A model generated the notes under the pieces. The model was not told the origin of the DNA and did no database searches. It saw only the letters and a list, made by a program, of their open reading frames with translations. A DNA stretch of 7,086 nt from Clostridia bacterium (GTDB lineage: Bacteria; Bacillota; Clostridia; Oscillospirales; CAG-272). Made by a program: the position numbers and the translations under genes. Shown one piece after another: positions 1-6,828 of the stretch. The DNA lies in contig JAKSPV010000073.1 in the NCBI GenBank assembly GCA_024404475.1, forward strand, positions 1 through 7,086. Reading direction: 5' to 3'. The first letter of the stretch is position 1, and every line of letters starts with the position of its first letter.

Positions 1-983
1 TCCCACTCAATGGTTGCGACAGGCTTCTCGGAGATGTCCCAAAGGACGCGGTTGATGCCGGGGATCTTGACGATCTTGTCGCGCATGGTGCAGAGAGTCT
101 TGAAGGGAATTTCGGGAACGGTCACGAGAACGGCGTCGGTGGTATTGACGGCACGGATCACGCAGGCCCAACCCATATAGCGCTCGCCCTTGCCGTTGGC
201 GTCATATTTGATGCCGGTGGACTGGATGTCCGGGATCGCGCAGAAGTACTGCCACGGGGTCTCGGGCAGTTTGCCGATTTCCTCGCGGACGATGGCGTCT
301 GCCTCGCGGAGCGCTTCCAGACGGTCACGGGTAATGGCGCCGACGCAGCGGACACCGAGGCCGGGGCCGGGGAACGGCTGACGGTAGACCATGTTGTCCG
401 GCAGGCCGAGTGCCTTGCCGACGCAGCGGACTTCGTCCTTGTAGAGGAACTTGACGGGCTCGACAAGCTCGAAGTTGAGATCTTCCGGCAGACCGCCGAC
501 GTTGTGGTGTGCCTTGACGCCGTGGCTCTCGAGGATATCCGGGTAGATCGTGCCCTGCGCGAGGAACTCGATGCCGGAAAGCTTCTTGGCTTCTTCGGCG
601 AAGACGTCGATGAATTCCTTGCCGATGATCTTGCGCTTCGTTTCGGGATCGGAAACGCCGGCCAGCTTATCGAGGAAGCGGTCGACGGCGTCAACGTAGA
701 TGAGGTTTGCGTTCAGCTCGCCGCGGAAGACGCTGACGACCTGTTCGGGCTCACCCTTGCGGAGAAGACCGTGGTTGACGTGCACGCAAACGAGCTGCTG
801 ACCGATGGCGCGGATCAGAAGAGCCGCGACGACGGAGGAGTCAACGCCGCCGGAGAGGGCGAGGAGCACCTTTTTCGAGCCGATCTGTGCGCGGAGGGCT
901 TCCACCTGTTCGTTGATGAATGCCTCTGCCAGGGCGGGCGTGTTGATGCGCTGCATGGTTTCGGGACGGAGATCGTTTGCCAT
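1..983 (-). CDS. guaA: GMP synthase, ATP-pyrophosphatase subunit without amidotransferase domain (3' end cut by window)
   Basis: This protein adenylates XMP with ATP and aminates it to GMP, the last step of guanine nucleotide synthesis, in the cytoplasm. 327 complete codons are visible and the last codon is cut (GA-), fitting the usual family ending ATIEWE. The PP-loop SGGVDSS is at residues 44-50, followed by NHGLLRKGE (70-78), DPETKRKIIG (112-121), QGTIYPD (143-149), HHNVGGLPED (159-168) and RQPFPGPGLGVR (201-212). Bacterial two-domain enzymes are about 510-525 residues with an N-terminal class I glutamine amidotransferase of about 200 residues. Here that domain is absent. The ATG at 983 is the only good start because an in-frame TAA lies 21 nt upstream (1002-1004). 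An AAAGAAAGG Shine-Dalgarno-like site sits 11 nt before the ATG. The region after residue 230 (around QYFCAIPDIQSTGIKYDANG) departs from the usual RSVGVMGDGR-type segment. It would need an ammonia source: a separate amidotransferase subunit, as in archaea, or free ammonium. Family assignment is secure; the partner is unknown. Confidence 0.95.
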   Translation of the reverse strand, partial: MANDLRPETMQRINTPALAEAFINEQVEALRAQIGSKKVLLALSGGVDSSVVAALLIRAIGQQLVCVHVNHGLLRKGEPEQVVSVFRGELNANLIYVDAVDRFLDKLAGVSDPETKRKIIGKEFIDVFAEEAKKLSGIEFLAQGTIYPDILESHGVKAHHNVGGLPEDLNFELVEPVKFLYKDEVRCVGKALGLPDNMVYRQPFPGPGLGVRCVGAITRDRLEALREADAIVREEIGKLPETPWQYFCAIPDIQSTGIKYDANGKGERYMGWACVIRAVNTTDAVLVTVPEIPFKTLCTMRDKIVKIPGINRVLWDISEKPVATIEW

Positions 984-1006
984 AATATACCGTACCTTTC
1001 TTTATG

Positions 1007-1021
1007 CCGTGTGGAACACGG
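1007..1021 (-). other. Small hairpin in the guaA leader
   Basis: CCGTGT and ACACGG form a perfect 6-bp stem with a 3-nt loop, located in the predicted 5' leader just upstream of the A-rich Shine-Dalgarno segment. There is no T tract, so it is not a terminator. It might stabilise the 5' end or help expose the ribosome binding site. It is too short for a known riboswitch class. Confidence 0.35.
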
Positions 1022-1046
1022 GAAAACGTGGATTTTGAATGAAAAT

Positions 1047-1075
1047 ATTATACACGCGTTTCGGCAAAAATGCAA
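1047..1075 (-). promoter_or_regulatory. Promoter of guaA
   Basis: On the minus strand a perfect -10 box TATAAT (1052-1047) lies exactly 17 bp from a weak -35 box TTGCAT (1075-1070). Transcription would start near 1040, giving a leader of roughly 57 nt before the guaA ATG. This suggests guaA has its own promoter and does not depend only on read-through from the upstream gene. The perfect -10 with a poor -35 is a typical arrangement for a regulated promoter, and repeats bracket the -35. Confidence 0.75.
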
Positions 1076-1089
1076 TTGTCTCGGCAAAA
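1058..1089. repeat. 12-bp direct repeat pair around the guaA -35 box (candidate operator)
   Basis: The plus strand reads gtttcggcaaaa at 1058-1069 and gtctcggcaaaa at 1078-1089, identical at 11 of 12 positions. The starts are 20 bp apart, about two helical turns, so both copies face the same side of the DNA. One copy fills the spacer between -10 and -35; the other sits just upstream of -35. On the minus strand the core is TTTTGCCGAAAC, which loosely recalls the CCGAA core of Bacillus PurR boxes. That resemblance is weak and the regulator is unknown. Confidence 0.45.
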
Positions 1090-1103
1090 TTTTTTGCATT
1101 TTT
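1066..1103. repeat. A+T-rich 10-bp inverted repeat between genes
   Basis: aaaaatgcaa at 1066-1075 is the exact reverse complement of ttgcattttt at 1094-1103, with an 18-nt loop. On the minus strand the distal arm ends in TTTTT, so the structure could act as a weak terminator for the preceding operon. The stem is A+T-rich and the T run is part of the stem, so it is not a canonical terminator. It overlaps the guaA -35 box and could instead be an operator. Confidence 0.4.
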
Positions 1104-1117
1104 TGTGCCGGAAATGC

Positions 1118-3973
1118 TTACCGGCGCGGTGCCTCGGGCGCTTTCCGCGCGCTGCGGCGGAAGAGGAAGAGCAGGGCGATCGCCGTGACGGCGGCGGCCA
1201 GAATGATGACGATGTAGACGGCGTGGCGATCCGGCCGGACGGGCTCGTCCGGCGTCTTCCCGCCGAGGAGAACGGCGAGTTCTTCGTCGGTCTTCGTCGT
1301 GCTGCCGGCGGTGACGGACGCGATCTCCAGAGAGCTGATGCCGGCGTCGCCGCTGACGGCGACGTAGTCAATCCCCGCGAGCGCCGCGGTGTCGCCGAGC
1401 GGGCAGGTGACGGTGGCACATTCGCCGCTTCTGAGCGAGACGCGGTATTCCGTGTGCGTGTCGCCCGAGCCGAAGAGAACGGTCAGCCAGACGTCCTCGC
1501 GGACGCCGGTGGCGCGGAGCGTCAGGGTAACGTAGGGCGCATCGGCGAGAAGCAGGGTTTTATCGGCGAGGCAGAGGAGAACGGCGTCCTTCGAGTAGGT
1601 GCTGCAAGTCGCCTCCAGCGCGCGGCAGGTGCTCCTGCCGAGGAAGGCGGCGAGCCCGCGGCTTACCGCGGTGCGCGGCGTGTCGAACGTACCGTCGGAG
1701 ATCCAGCCGAGCGCGTCGAACGAGGAGGTAAAGTCCCAGAGAGAGAACGTGCCGGTCAAGGCGGGGGTGTCTTCCGTGCTGCCGGTCTCGACGCAGCGCC
1801 CTCTGCCGTCTTCGAGCAGGGACTTCATTTTCTCATAGAACGAGTCGTTTCCGATCGCTCCGGCCGAGAGGAAAACGGCAGTGTAGCGGCCGCGCGCCGT
1901 CTCACAGAGCGCGGCAAAGTCGTCGTACCGCACGGTCTCGCTGCCGCGGAGGCAGGCGGCCATCGTGAAGGAGAGCCCCGCAGAGGAGAAGCGGTTCGTC
2001 AGAAAGTTTGCGTCCTCATCGGCGCCGCGGGTGCTGGCGGTGACGTACAAAAGGCGGAACGGGATCCCGCCGTGGAGAGAAAGCAGCTGCGAAAGCTGCG
2101 CCGTCATCGAGACGCCGTCGGCAAGTGCCGTGCCGTCAGCGCCGACAACGGGAACGTACAGCTCCAGCTCGGGATGATACGGCAGGGCGGCGTGGTAGAT
2201 GATCCGGACGGCGGAGGCGTAGTTCCGGACGTAGATCGGCGTGTCGCAGGACGCGGCGTTCGAGAGCGGCTCGTCCATGGCATAGCCGACCACGATGCCG
2301 GCGATCGAGGGATAGCGTGCGGCGATATAGTTCGTCAGCGCGGAGAGCAGGTTTTGCCCTTCCGTCGTCGTGGCGTTGAAAGCATAGTAAGTGGCGTTGG
2401 ACGGGCCCATAAGCGTCAGCCCGCGCGCGGAAAGTTCCTCGGCAGCGAGGAAACGCAGGTATACGCGGAGACCGGCGGCGCGGTAAAACGCCATTTCGTC
2501 GTCGAGCTCACGGACGTAATTCACGTCAAGGTCGTAATACTGCCCGTTCCAGGAGCAGAGTGTGCCGCTGACGGCGCCGTCCTTGCCGCCGAGGAGGCGG
2601 TCGAGGCAGACGTCAACGATCACACGCGAAGAGTTGGAGAGCAGGGCGTCGGCGGGCGACGCGCCGGTCAAACCGACGACGGAAAAACCGCTGTCGTCCG
2701 CTTCGCGGCCGGACACGTACCAGCTGTCGCCGATCGGGGTGAACGTGCCGTCGGGCATGACGACCGCCGCAAGGAACGTCGAGGTCGTCAGGTGAAGGCC
2801 CCCCGTCGGCACCGTAAAGGAGAAACGCGTCGAGACGGCGGTCTCCGCGAGCGGTGCGTCCACATCAACGGCACCCGCCGCGTCCGCGGCGTATAGACGG
2901 ATCTTGCCGCCGATGCCGGCGGCTGCCGCCTCGGAGGTCAGCTTGCCGGAGACCGTCAGCGATTTCCCGTCCGCGCTGATCTGGCAGAGCGTCAGCGTGC
3001 CGCGCGAGGTGTCTGCGTCGGCGCTTTCGAGCGGCAGGAGCGTCACGCTGTCCACCGTGACGGGCGAAAGATCCTGCGTGAGAAACTGCACGGTATAGGC
3101 GTACGGCGAACCGCTTAGGGCGAGCGGCAGAAGATACACGTGCCGGCCGGCGCCGAGTGTGACGGAGCCGCATCGGACGGCGCTGCCGTCCTCGCCGATC
3201 ATGGAGAGCACCATAGCGCCGCCGCCCTCGCCTGCGTCAACGACGATGCGGAAGAGCGCCGCCGCGGGGATATCGCCCGTGCAGTTCCGGACGGAGAGGC
3301 GCGGTGTCGTTTCGGTCGGGGTGATCCGGACGCCGCTTCTGCCGATCTCGGCGTCGCCGCCGGAGACGCTGATCTCCGTTGAGCCGAAGCGGTTTACGAT
3401 CTCGCGGCAGCCGACCGTGTCGGTGCGGATCGAGAGAATATGAAGTTCCGTAAACGTGTCGCCCGTCGGGATCGCGGTGATGTTGAGTGTGCGGATCGCG
3501 TCGCCGTGCGTCGCCGGGACGGAGACGTCCGCGATCATGATCGATGCCGTGCCGCCCGGAACGCGTCCCGTGTAGGAGTAGATGCCCGCATCTGTTTCGA
3601 GCGTCAGCGTGACGTCGATCTCATGGCTCGATTCGAGGTACAACAGCAGATCGCTGATGCCGCGGAGCGAGACGGGTGCGGCAAAAGGTCGGCGGAGAAA
3701 GACCGTGCCGCCCTCGCCGGGTTTGCAGAACAGCGCGGCGCCGTAGCCGGAAACGTACCAGACGTTTGTTGACGATCCGTTCGGCGACTGCCAGAAGGCG
3801 ACTGTCCCATTGAAGTCGTCAAGCGTCGTTCTCCCGCCGGAGGGCAGGGTGTCGAGCGCGTGCTCGGGTGCGACGATTGCATCGGCCGCGGCGGCGGAAA
3901 AGGCCAGCGCGGCGACAAGCAGGGCGAAGGCCGCAGCAAGCAGCAAAAGACGCGGTAAGCGGCAGCGTTTCAT
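1118..3973 (-). CDS. Large secreted, C-terminally membrane-anchored protein with a probable TIM-barrel (DUF5722-like) core
   Basis: The 951-residue product has no firm family assignment. A signal peptide is obvious: basic n-region KRCRLPR, hydrophobic core at residues 9-25, and an Ala-rich cleavage zone near 26-31. Residues 50-190 and 195-315 are beta-rich and resemble carbohydrate-binding jelly-roll modules. Residues 325-420 form a further beta domain. Residues 430-720 look like a TIM barrel, with LDVNYVRELDDEMAFYRAAG at 482-501, AFNATTTEGQNLLSALTNYI at 531-550 and IAGIVVGYAMDEP at 557-569. The pattern recalls DUF5722 glycoside-hydrolase-like proteins from memory. Residues 740-890 are another beta-sandwich. 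A single transmembrane helix (918-938) and an Arg/Lys-rich tail (939-951) anchor it with the bulk outside. The start at 3973 has AAAGGAG 6 nt upstream. An ATG at 3994, overlapping the glycosyltransferase stop, has no such site. As the last gene of the flippase-glycosyltransferase unit it probably binds or processes an extracellular glycan. Confidence 0.85.
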   Translation of the reverse strand: MKRCRLPRLLLLAAAFALLVAALAFSAAAADAIVAPEHALDTLPSGGRTTLDDFNGTVAFWQSPNGSSTNVWYVSGYGAALFCKPGEGGTVFLRRPFAAPVSLRGISDLLLYLESSHEIDVTLTLETDAGIYSYTGRVPGGTASIMIADVSVPATHGDAIRTLNITAIPTGDTFTELHILSIRTDTVGCREIVNRFGSTEISVSGGDAEIGRSGVRITPTETTPRLSVRNCTGDIPAAALFRIVVDAGEGGGAMVLSMIGEDGSAVRCGSVTLGAGRHVYLLPLALSGSPYAYTVQFLTQDLSPVTVDSVTLLPLESADADTSRGTLTLCQISADGKSLTVSGKLTSEAAAAGIGGKIRLYAADAAGAVDVDAPLAETAVSTRFSFTVPTGGLHLTTSTFLAAVVMPDGTFTPIGDSWYVSGREADDSGFSVVGLTGASPADALLSNSSRVIVDVCLDRLLGGKDGAVSGTLCSWNGQYYDLDVNYVRELDDEMAFYRAAGLRVYLRFLAAEELSARGLTLMGPSNATYYAFNATTTEGQNLLSALTNYIAARYPSIAGIVVGYAMDEPLSNAASCDTPIYVRNYASAVRIIYHAALPYHPELELYVPVVGADGTALADGVSMTAQLSQLLSLHGGIPFRLLYVTASTRGADEDANFLTNRFSSAGLSFTMAACLRGSETVRYDDFAALCETARGRYTAVFLSAGAIGNDSFYEKMKSLLEDGRGRCVETGSTEDTPALTGTFSLWDFTSSFDALGWISDGTFDTPRTAVSRGLAAFLGRSTCRALEATCSTYSKDAVLLCLADKTLLLADAPYVTLTLRATGVREDVWLTVLFGSGDTHTEYRVSLRSGECATVTCPLGDTAALAGIDYVAVSGDAGISSLEIASVTAGSTTKTDEELAVLLGGKTPDEPVRPDRHAVYIVIILAAAVTAIALLFLFRRSARKAPEAPRR

Positions 3974-3979
3974 AGGCGA

Positions 3980-3986
3980 CTCCTTT
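3980..3986 (-). promoter_or_regulatory. Ribosome binding site fixing the start of the secreted protein
   Basis: AAAGGAG lies 6 nt before the ATG at 3973. It decides between this start and the ATG at 3994, which overlaps the upstream stop codon but has no Shine-Dalgarno sequence. The chosen start also puts the basic residues directly before the hydrophobic signal core. Confidence 0.75.
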
Positions 3987-3990
3987 CGGT

Positions 3991-5127
3991 TCATTTCGTA
4001 TGTTTCGTGTGTCGGTTGGCGGCGAGCCGGCGGCGGTAGACGTCGCACGTCCGCGCGGCCCATTCGTCGGCGGTGCCTTCCGCGGCGTAGTGCCGGCGCG
4101 CGCCCTCTGCGAGCTCGCAGAGCAGTTTTTCGTCGTTTGCGGCGCGAAGCAGCGCCCGGGCAAGGGCGTCCGCGTCCCGCGGCGGGAAGAGAAGACCGTT
4201 CTCGCCGTCGCGGATCAGTTCGGGGTTGCCGCCGTACGTCGAGGCGACGGTGGGAACACCGAGCGCGGCGGCTTCGTGGATGGTGAGGGAAGACGTTTCC
4301 GTCCCGTACGATGCGTTGACGGCGACGGAGAAGAGAGACAGCCAGAGTGCCGGGTCGCTTGTGAATCCGGGAAAGAGAACGTGCCCCGCGGGGAGCGCGG
4401 CGGCCTTTTCGCGGAGTGCGGCTTCCTCGGAGCCGGTGCCGACGCAGAGAAAATAGGTGTCGGGACGATCGCGGAGAACGATCCCGGCGGCGTCGAGAAA
4501 GTCGGTGCAGCCCTTGTACGGCTCCATGCGGGTGAGCATTCCGGCGACGAAGGCGCCGTCGGGTATCCCGAGCGACGCGCGGAGCGCGGCGATCTCCTCC
4601 GGCGCGACCGCGCGGGGCGGCTCGGCGACGTTGTGGATGACGGTGATCCGATCCTGCGGGATGCCGAAAGACACGAGATTATCCGCGGCGGCTTCCGCGA
4701 CGGCGATGACGTCGGTGGAAAGAATACGCTGGACGAGCCCGGTGAGCGGCCGGACGGGGAAGCGCGTCAGCGCTCCCTTTGCCGGGAAAGCGGAGTGGCG
4801 GGTGAAGACGCGGCAGGGCACGCGGCAAAGGTACGCGGCGATGCGGCCGGAAAGGCACGCATTCGCCGAGACCACGTCCGGCTTTTCGCGGCGGATCACA
4901 CGCAGGAGCTCGCGGGTGTCAGCAAGGGTGAACGATCTGTCGCGGCAGCCGTCGAGTGGTATGACGCGGACGCCGAGCGTCTCAAACTCAGAGAGCAGCG
5001 CCGCGTCCTTCGGCAGGGCGACGAGCGGCTCGAACGCGTCCCGGTCGGTGTGCCGGACGAGCGAAAGAAGAAAACGCCCCGCACCGCCGACGTTCGTGTC
5101 GGTGAGAAGATGCAATACGCGGATCAT
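3991..5127 (-). CDS. Glycosyltransferase, family 4 type (GT-B fold)
   Basis: The 378-residue cytoplasmic protein should transfer a sugar from an activated nucleotide donor to a lipid-linked or glycan acceptor; donor and acceptor cannot be told from sequence. The N-terminal Rossmann half begins IRVLHLLTD with the acceptor-side glycine loop GGAGR at residues 14-18. The C-terminal half contains GMLTRMEPYKG (196-206), FPGFTSD (252-258) and the retaining-transferase EX7E motif, with E277 and E285 in the segment TETSSLTIHEAAALGVPTV, followed by YGGNPELI (298-305) and DGENGLLFPP (307-316). Length is normal for the family. The start at 5127 overlaps the murJ stop by ATGA and has AAAGGAGG 7 nt upstream; longer in-frame extension would run through the end of murJ and is rejected. 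Tight coupling with a MurJ-type flippase points to envelope or exopolysaccharide precursor synthesis. Confidence 0.92.
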   Translation of the reverse strand: MIRVLHLLTDTNVGGAGRFLLSLVRHTDRDAFEPLVALPKDAALLSEFETLGVRVIPLDGCRDRSFTLADTRELLRVIRREKPDVVSANACLSGRIAAYLCRVPCRVFTRHSAFPAKGALTRFPVRPLTGLVQRILSTDVIAVAEAAADNLVSFGIPQDRITVIHNVAEPPRAVAPEEIAALRASLGIPDGAFVAGMLTRMEPYKGCTDFLDAAGIVLRDRPDTYFLCVGTGSEEAALREKAAALPAGHVLFPGFTSDPALWLSLFSVAVNASYGTETSSLTIHEAAALGVPTVASTYGGNPELIRDGENGLLFPPRDADALARALLRAANDEKLLCELAEGARRHYAAEGTADEWAARTCDVYRRRLAANRHTKHTK

Positions 5128-6671
5128 GCGTCGCCCTCCTTTCCGAGAGCGTCCCGGAGAAGCGGGTAAACGCCGGAGCGGCAGAGCGCCGTAAGCCCAA
5201 AATACAGGACGACACCCGCTGTTAGACAAACGACTAAATCGAGCCACCGGGGAAAACCGGCGGTGACGGCGGAGCGGAGCAGGAAGACGGCGCCTCCGGC
5301 GAGTGCGGCAGAGCCGATCGCCTTGAGCGCGTCGGCGATGTCGCCTTTCCCGGGCACGAGGAGCCGGCGGCGGAGCGCCGCGGCAAGAAGCAAAACGAGC
5401 GAAAGTACGGCGGCCGCCGCGATCGCGGCGGCAATGCCGGCGATGCCGCACCTCGGCGTGAGGACGGCGGCAAGCGAGAAGTTCACGAGCAGCGACGCGA
5501 CAGAGGCGATCATCGGGAAGACGGGGCGTCCGGCGGCGATGAGCGCTTTGGTCAAGAGTTCATTCAGCGCGGTGCAGATGACACCGAGGGCGAGAACGGA
5601 GAGCGCCGCCGCTGTCAGCGCGGTGTCGTTAGCGGTAAATTCGCCGTGCTCGAAAAGGCAGGCGACGATCGGTCCGGCGAGAACGGAAACGCCTGCCGCC
5701 ACGGGCGCCGAGAAGAAGAGCAGCAGTTTTCCGGAGGAAGAGAGCAGCTCACGGGCAGTCTCTTCGTCACCGCCGGCGGCGGCGCGCGAGAGACGCGGGA
5801 AGATCAGATTCGTCGTGACGAAGGCAAGGACCCCGCCGAGGAGGAAATAGATCTTGTTCGCATAACCGAGCGCGGTGATCGCGCGGCCGCCCTCAACAGC
5901 GGAGGCAAAACGGGTGTCCGCGAGCGTCGCGAGCGGTACCGTCCACGCAGAGACCAGCATCGGCAGAGCGGTGCGGAGCGATTCGCGGAGTTCATCGCGC
6001 CGGAGAGAGAGACAAAACGCGTGGCGGTAGCCGAGCCGGCGGAGCATCGGGATCTGCACGGCGGCCTGCCCGAGCCAACCGATCGCCGTGACGACGGCGA
6101 GTCCGGTGATGCCGAAACGGCTGCTGAAAAACAGAAGATAGACGATCGTGAGTACGGCGGACACGATGCTGATCGCGGCGGGCACGCGGAACGAGCCGAG
6201 CGATTGCAGAATGCCGACGAACAGAAACGCGAGCGACGCGAGCGGGATCACGGGAAGCATGATCCGGAAGAGAGAGGACGCGAGAGCGGCCGTCTCGGTG
6301 TCGAGCGACGGCGCGATGAGACGCACGAGAACACCCGCCGCGGCATATCCGAGCAGCGCCAGCGCCGTGCTGATCAGAAACGCCAGATTGATATAGGAAG
6401 CGGCAAAACGGTCGGCTTCCGCGCGGCCGCGCTGCACGAGGATGCGGTTGAAAACGGGGATAAAGGCAGCGGTGATCGCGCTGCCGACGAGCAGATCGAA
6501 GACGAGCGTGGGGAGCTGTGCCGCGGTGTCGAACGCGACGGCGGCGTCTGTCGTACCGTAAATTCCGGCGACGAGCGTATCACGGATGAGCCCGAGCACC
6601 TTGGCAAGGACGATGATGCACGCGAGAGCTGCCGCTGTGCTGAGCAGTTTCTTTTTTTCGAGCCGTTCCAA
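5124..6671 (-). CDS. murJ: MurJ/MviN-family lipid flippase
   Basis: The 515-residue polytopic membrane protein belongs to the MOP exporter superfamily, whose MurJ members flip lipid II across the cytoplasmic membrane; related proteins flip other lipid-linked oligosaccharides. About 14 hydrophobic segments are visible. Family signatures are AKVLGLIRDTLVAGIYGTTDA (residues 23-43, minus one), AITAAFIPVFN (65-75), YANKI (270-274) with IFPRLSRA nearby (290-297), and LFEHGEFTANDT (339-350). The start is TTG at 6671: GGAAGGAGG ends 9 nt before it, whereas an in-frame TTG at 6710 sits at the predicted transcription start and lacks a binding site. Compared with E. coli MurJ the Arg24 and Asp39 equivalents (R30, D42) are present, but Arg18 is Lys (K24), Arg52 is Phe (F58), and the Arg270/Glu273 pair reads Lys273/Phe276. 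It leads an operon with a glycosyltransferase, so it may be a paralogue serving another glycan lipid and not the essential lipid II flippase. Confidence 0.9.
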   Translation of the reverse strand: MERLEKKKLLSTAAALACIIVLAKVLGLIRDTLVAGIYGTTDAAVAFDTAAQLPTLVFDLLVGSAITAAFIPVFNRILVQRGRAEADRFAASYINLAFLISTALALLGYAAAGVLVRLIAPSLDTETAALASSLFRIMLPVIPLASLAFLFVGILQSLGSFRVPAAISIVSAVLTIVYLLFFSSRFGITGLAVVTAIGWLGQAAVQIPMLRRLGYRHAFCLSLRRDELRESLRTALPMLVSAWTVPLATLADTRFASAVEGGRAITALGYANKIYFLLGGVLAFVTTNLIFPRLSRAAAGGDEETARELLSSSGKLLLFFSAPVAAGVSVLAGPIVACLFEHGEFTANDTALTAAALSVLALGVICTALNELLTKALIAAGRPVFPMIASVASLLVNFSLAAVLTPRCGIAGIAAAIAAAAVLSLVLLLAAALRRRLLVPGKGDIADALKAIGSAALAGGAVFLLRSAVTAGFPRWLDLVVCLTAGVVLYFGLTALCRSGVYPLLRDALGKEGDA

Positions 6672-6680
6672 CGCGCGTCT

Positions 6681-6690
6681 CCTCCTTCCG
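6681..6690 (-). promoter_or_regulatory. Strong ribosome binding site that selects the TTG start of murJ
   Basis: CGGAAGGAGG matches the anti-Shine-Dalgarno sequence closely and ends 9 nt before TTG at 6671. No ATG or GTG in the same frame fits it, so the unusual TTG start is favoured, giving MERLEKKKLL as the N-terminus. Confidence 0.75.
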
Positions 6691-6715
6691 ATTTGATGCT
6701 CTTTTCCCAAATACC

Positions 6716-6744
6716 ATTGTACCCGATTCGCCCCGCTTTGTCAA
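6716..6744 (-). promoter_or_regulatory. Near-consensus promoter of the murJ operon
   Basis: On the minus strand a perfect -35 box TTGACA (6744-6739) is separated by 17 bp from TACAAT (6721-6716). Transcription should begin near 6709, giving a leader of about 38 nt before the TTG start. The boxes lie directly downstream of the terminator at 6796-6765, so the operon is insulated from the ribosomal protein transcript. The strength suggests constitutive expression; no operator is evident. Confidence 0.88.
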
Positions 6745-6764
6745 TACGGAGCATTTCCCGCGTC

Positions 6765-6796
6765 AAAAAAGAGCCACCGCATGGCGGTGGCTCTTT
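6765..6796 (-). terminator. Strong intrinsic terminator upstream of the murJ promoter
   Basis: A perfect 13-bp stem (6768-6780 with 6784-6796) with a 3-nt loop is followed on the minus strand by TTTTTT (6770-6765). It would end any transcript coming from the right, either rpsI read-through or a separate small RNA. On the plus strand the T run begins 6 nt beyond the stem, so termination that way would be weaker. Confidence 0.9.
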
Positions 6797-6828
6797 GTCG
6801 TGTTTTTTCTGCCGTTTGTATTGGATTA

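Noticed and set aside
1082..1110. CGGCA/TGCCG hairpin after the secreted protein gene as a terminator
   Set aside because: The stem is short with a bulge and an A+T-rich interior, and it is not followed directly by a T tract.
504..1217. A 237-residue plus-strand open frame opposite guaA
   Set aside because: Antisense shadow of the GMP synthase that also spans the guaA promoter and the end of the next gene.
1070..2896. A 608-residue plus-strand open frame opposite the secreted protein gene
   Set aside because: It is antisense to a gene with clear signal peptide, anchor and ribosome binding site. Its product is rich in Arg, Gly, Ala and Glu without domain pattern, as expected for the mirror of a G+C-rich reading frame.
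4000..5169. A 389-residue plus-strand open frame opposite the glycosyltransferase
   Set aside because: Low-complexity Arg/Gly/Ala/Asp-rich translation, no motif, and fully covered by a well-supported gene on the other strand.
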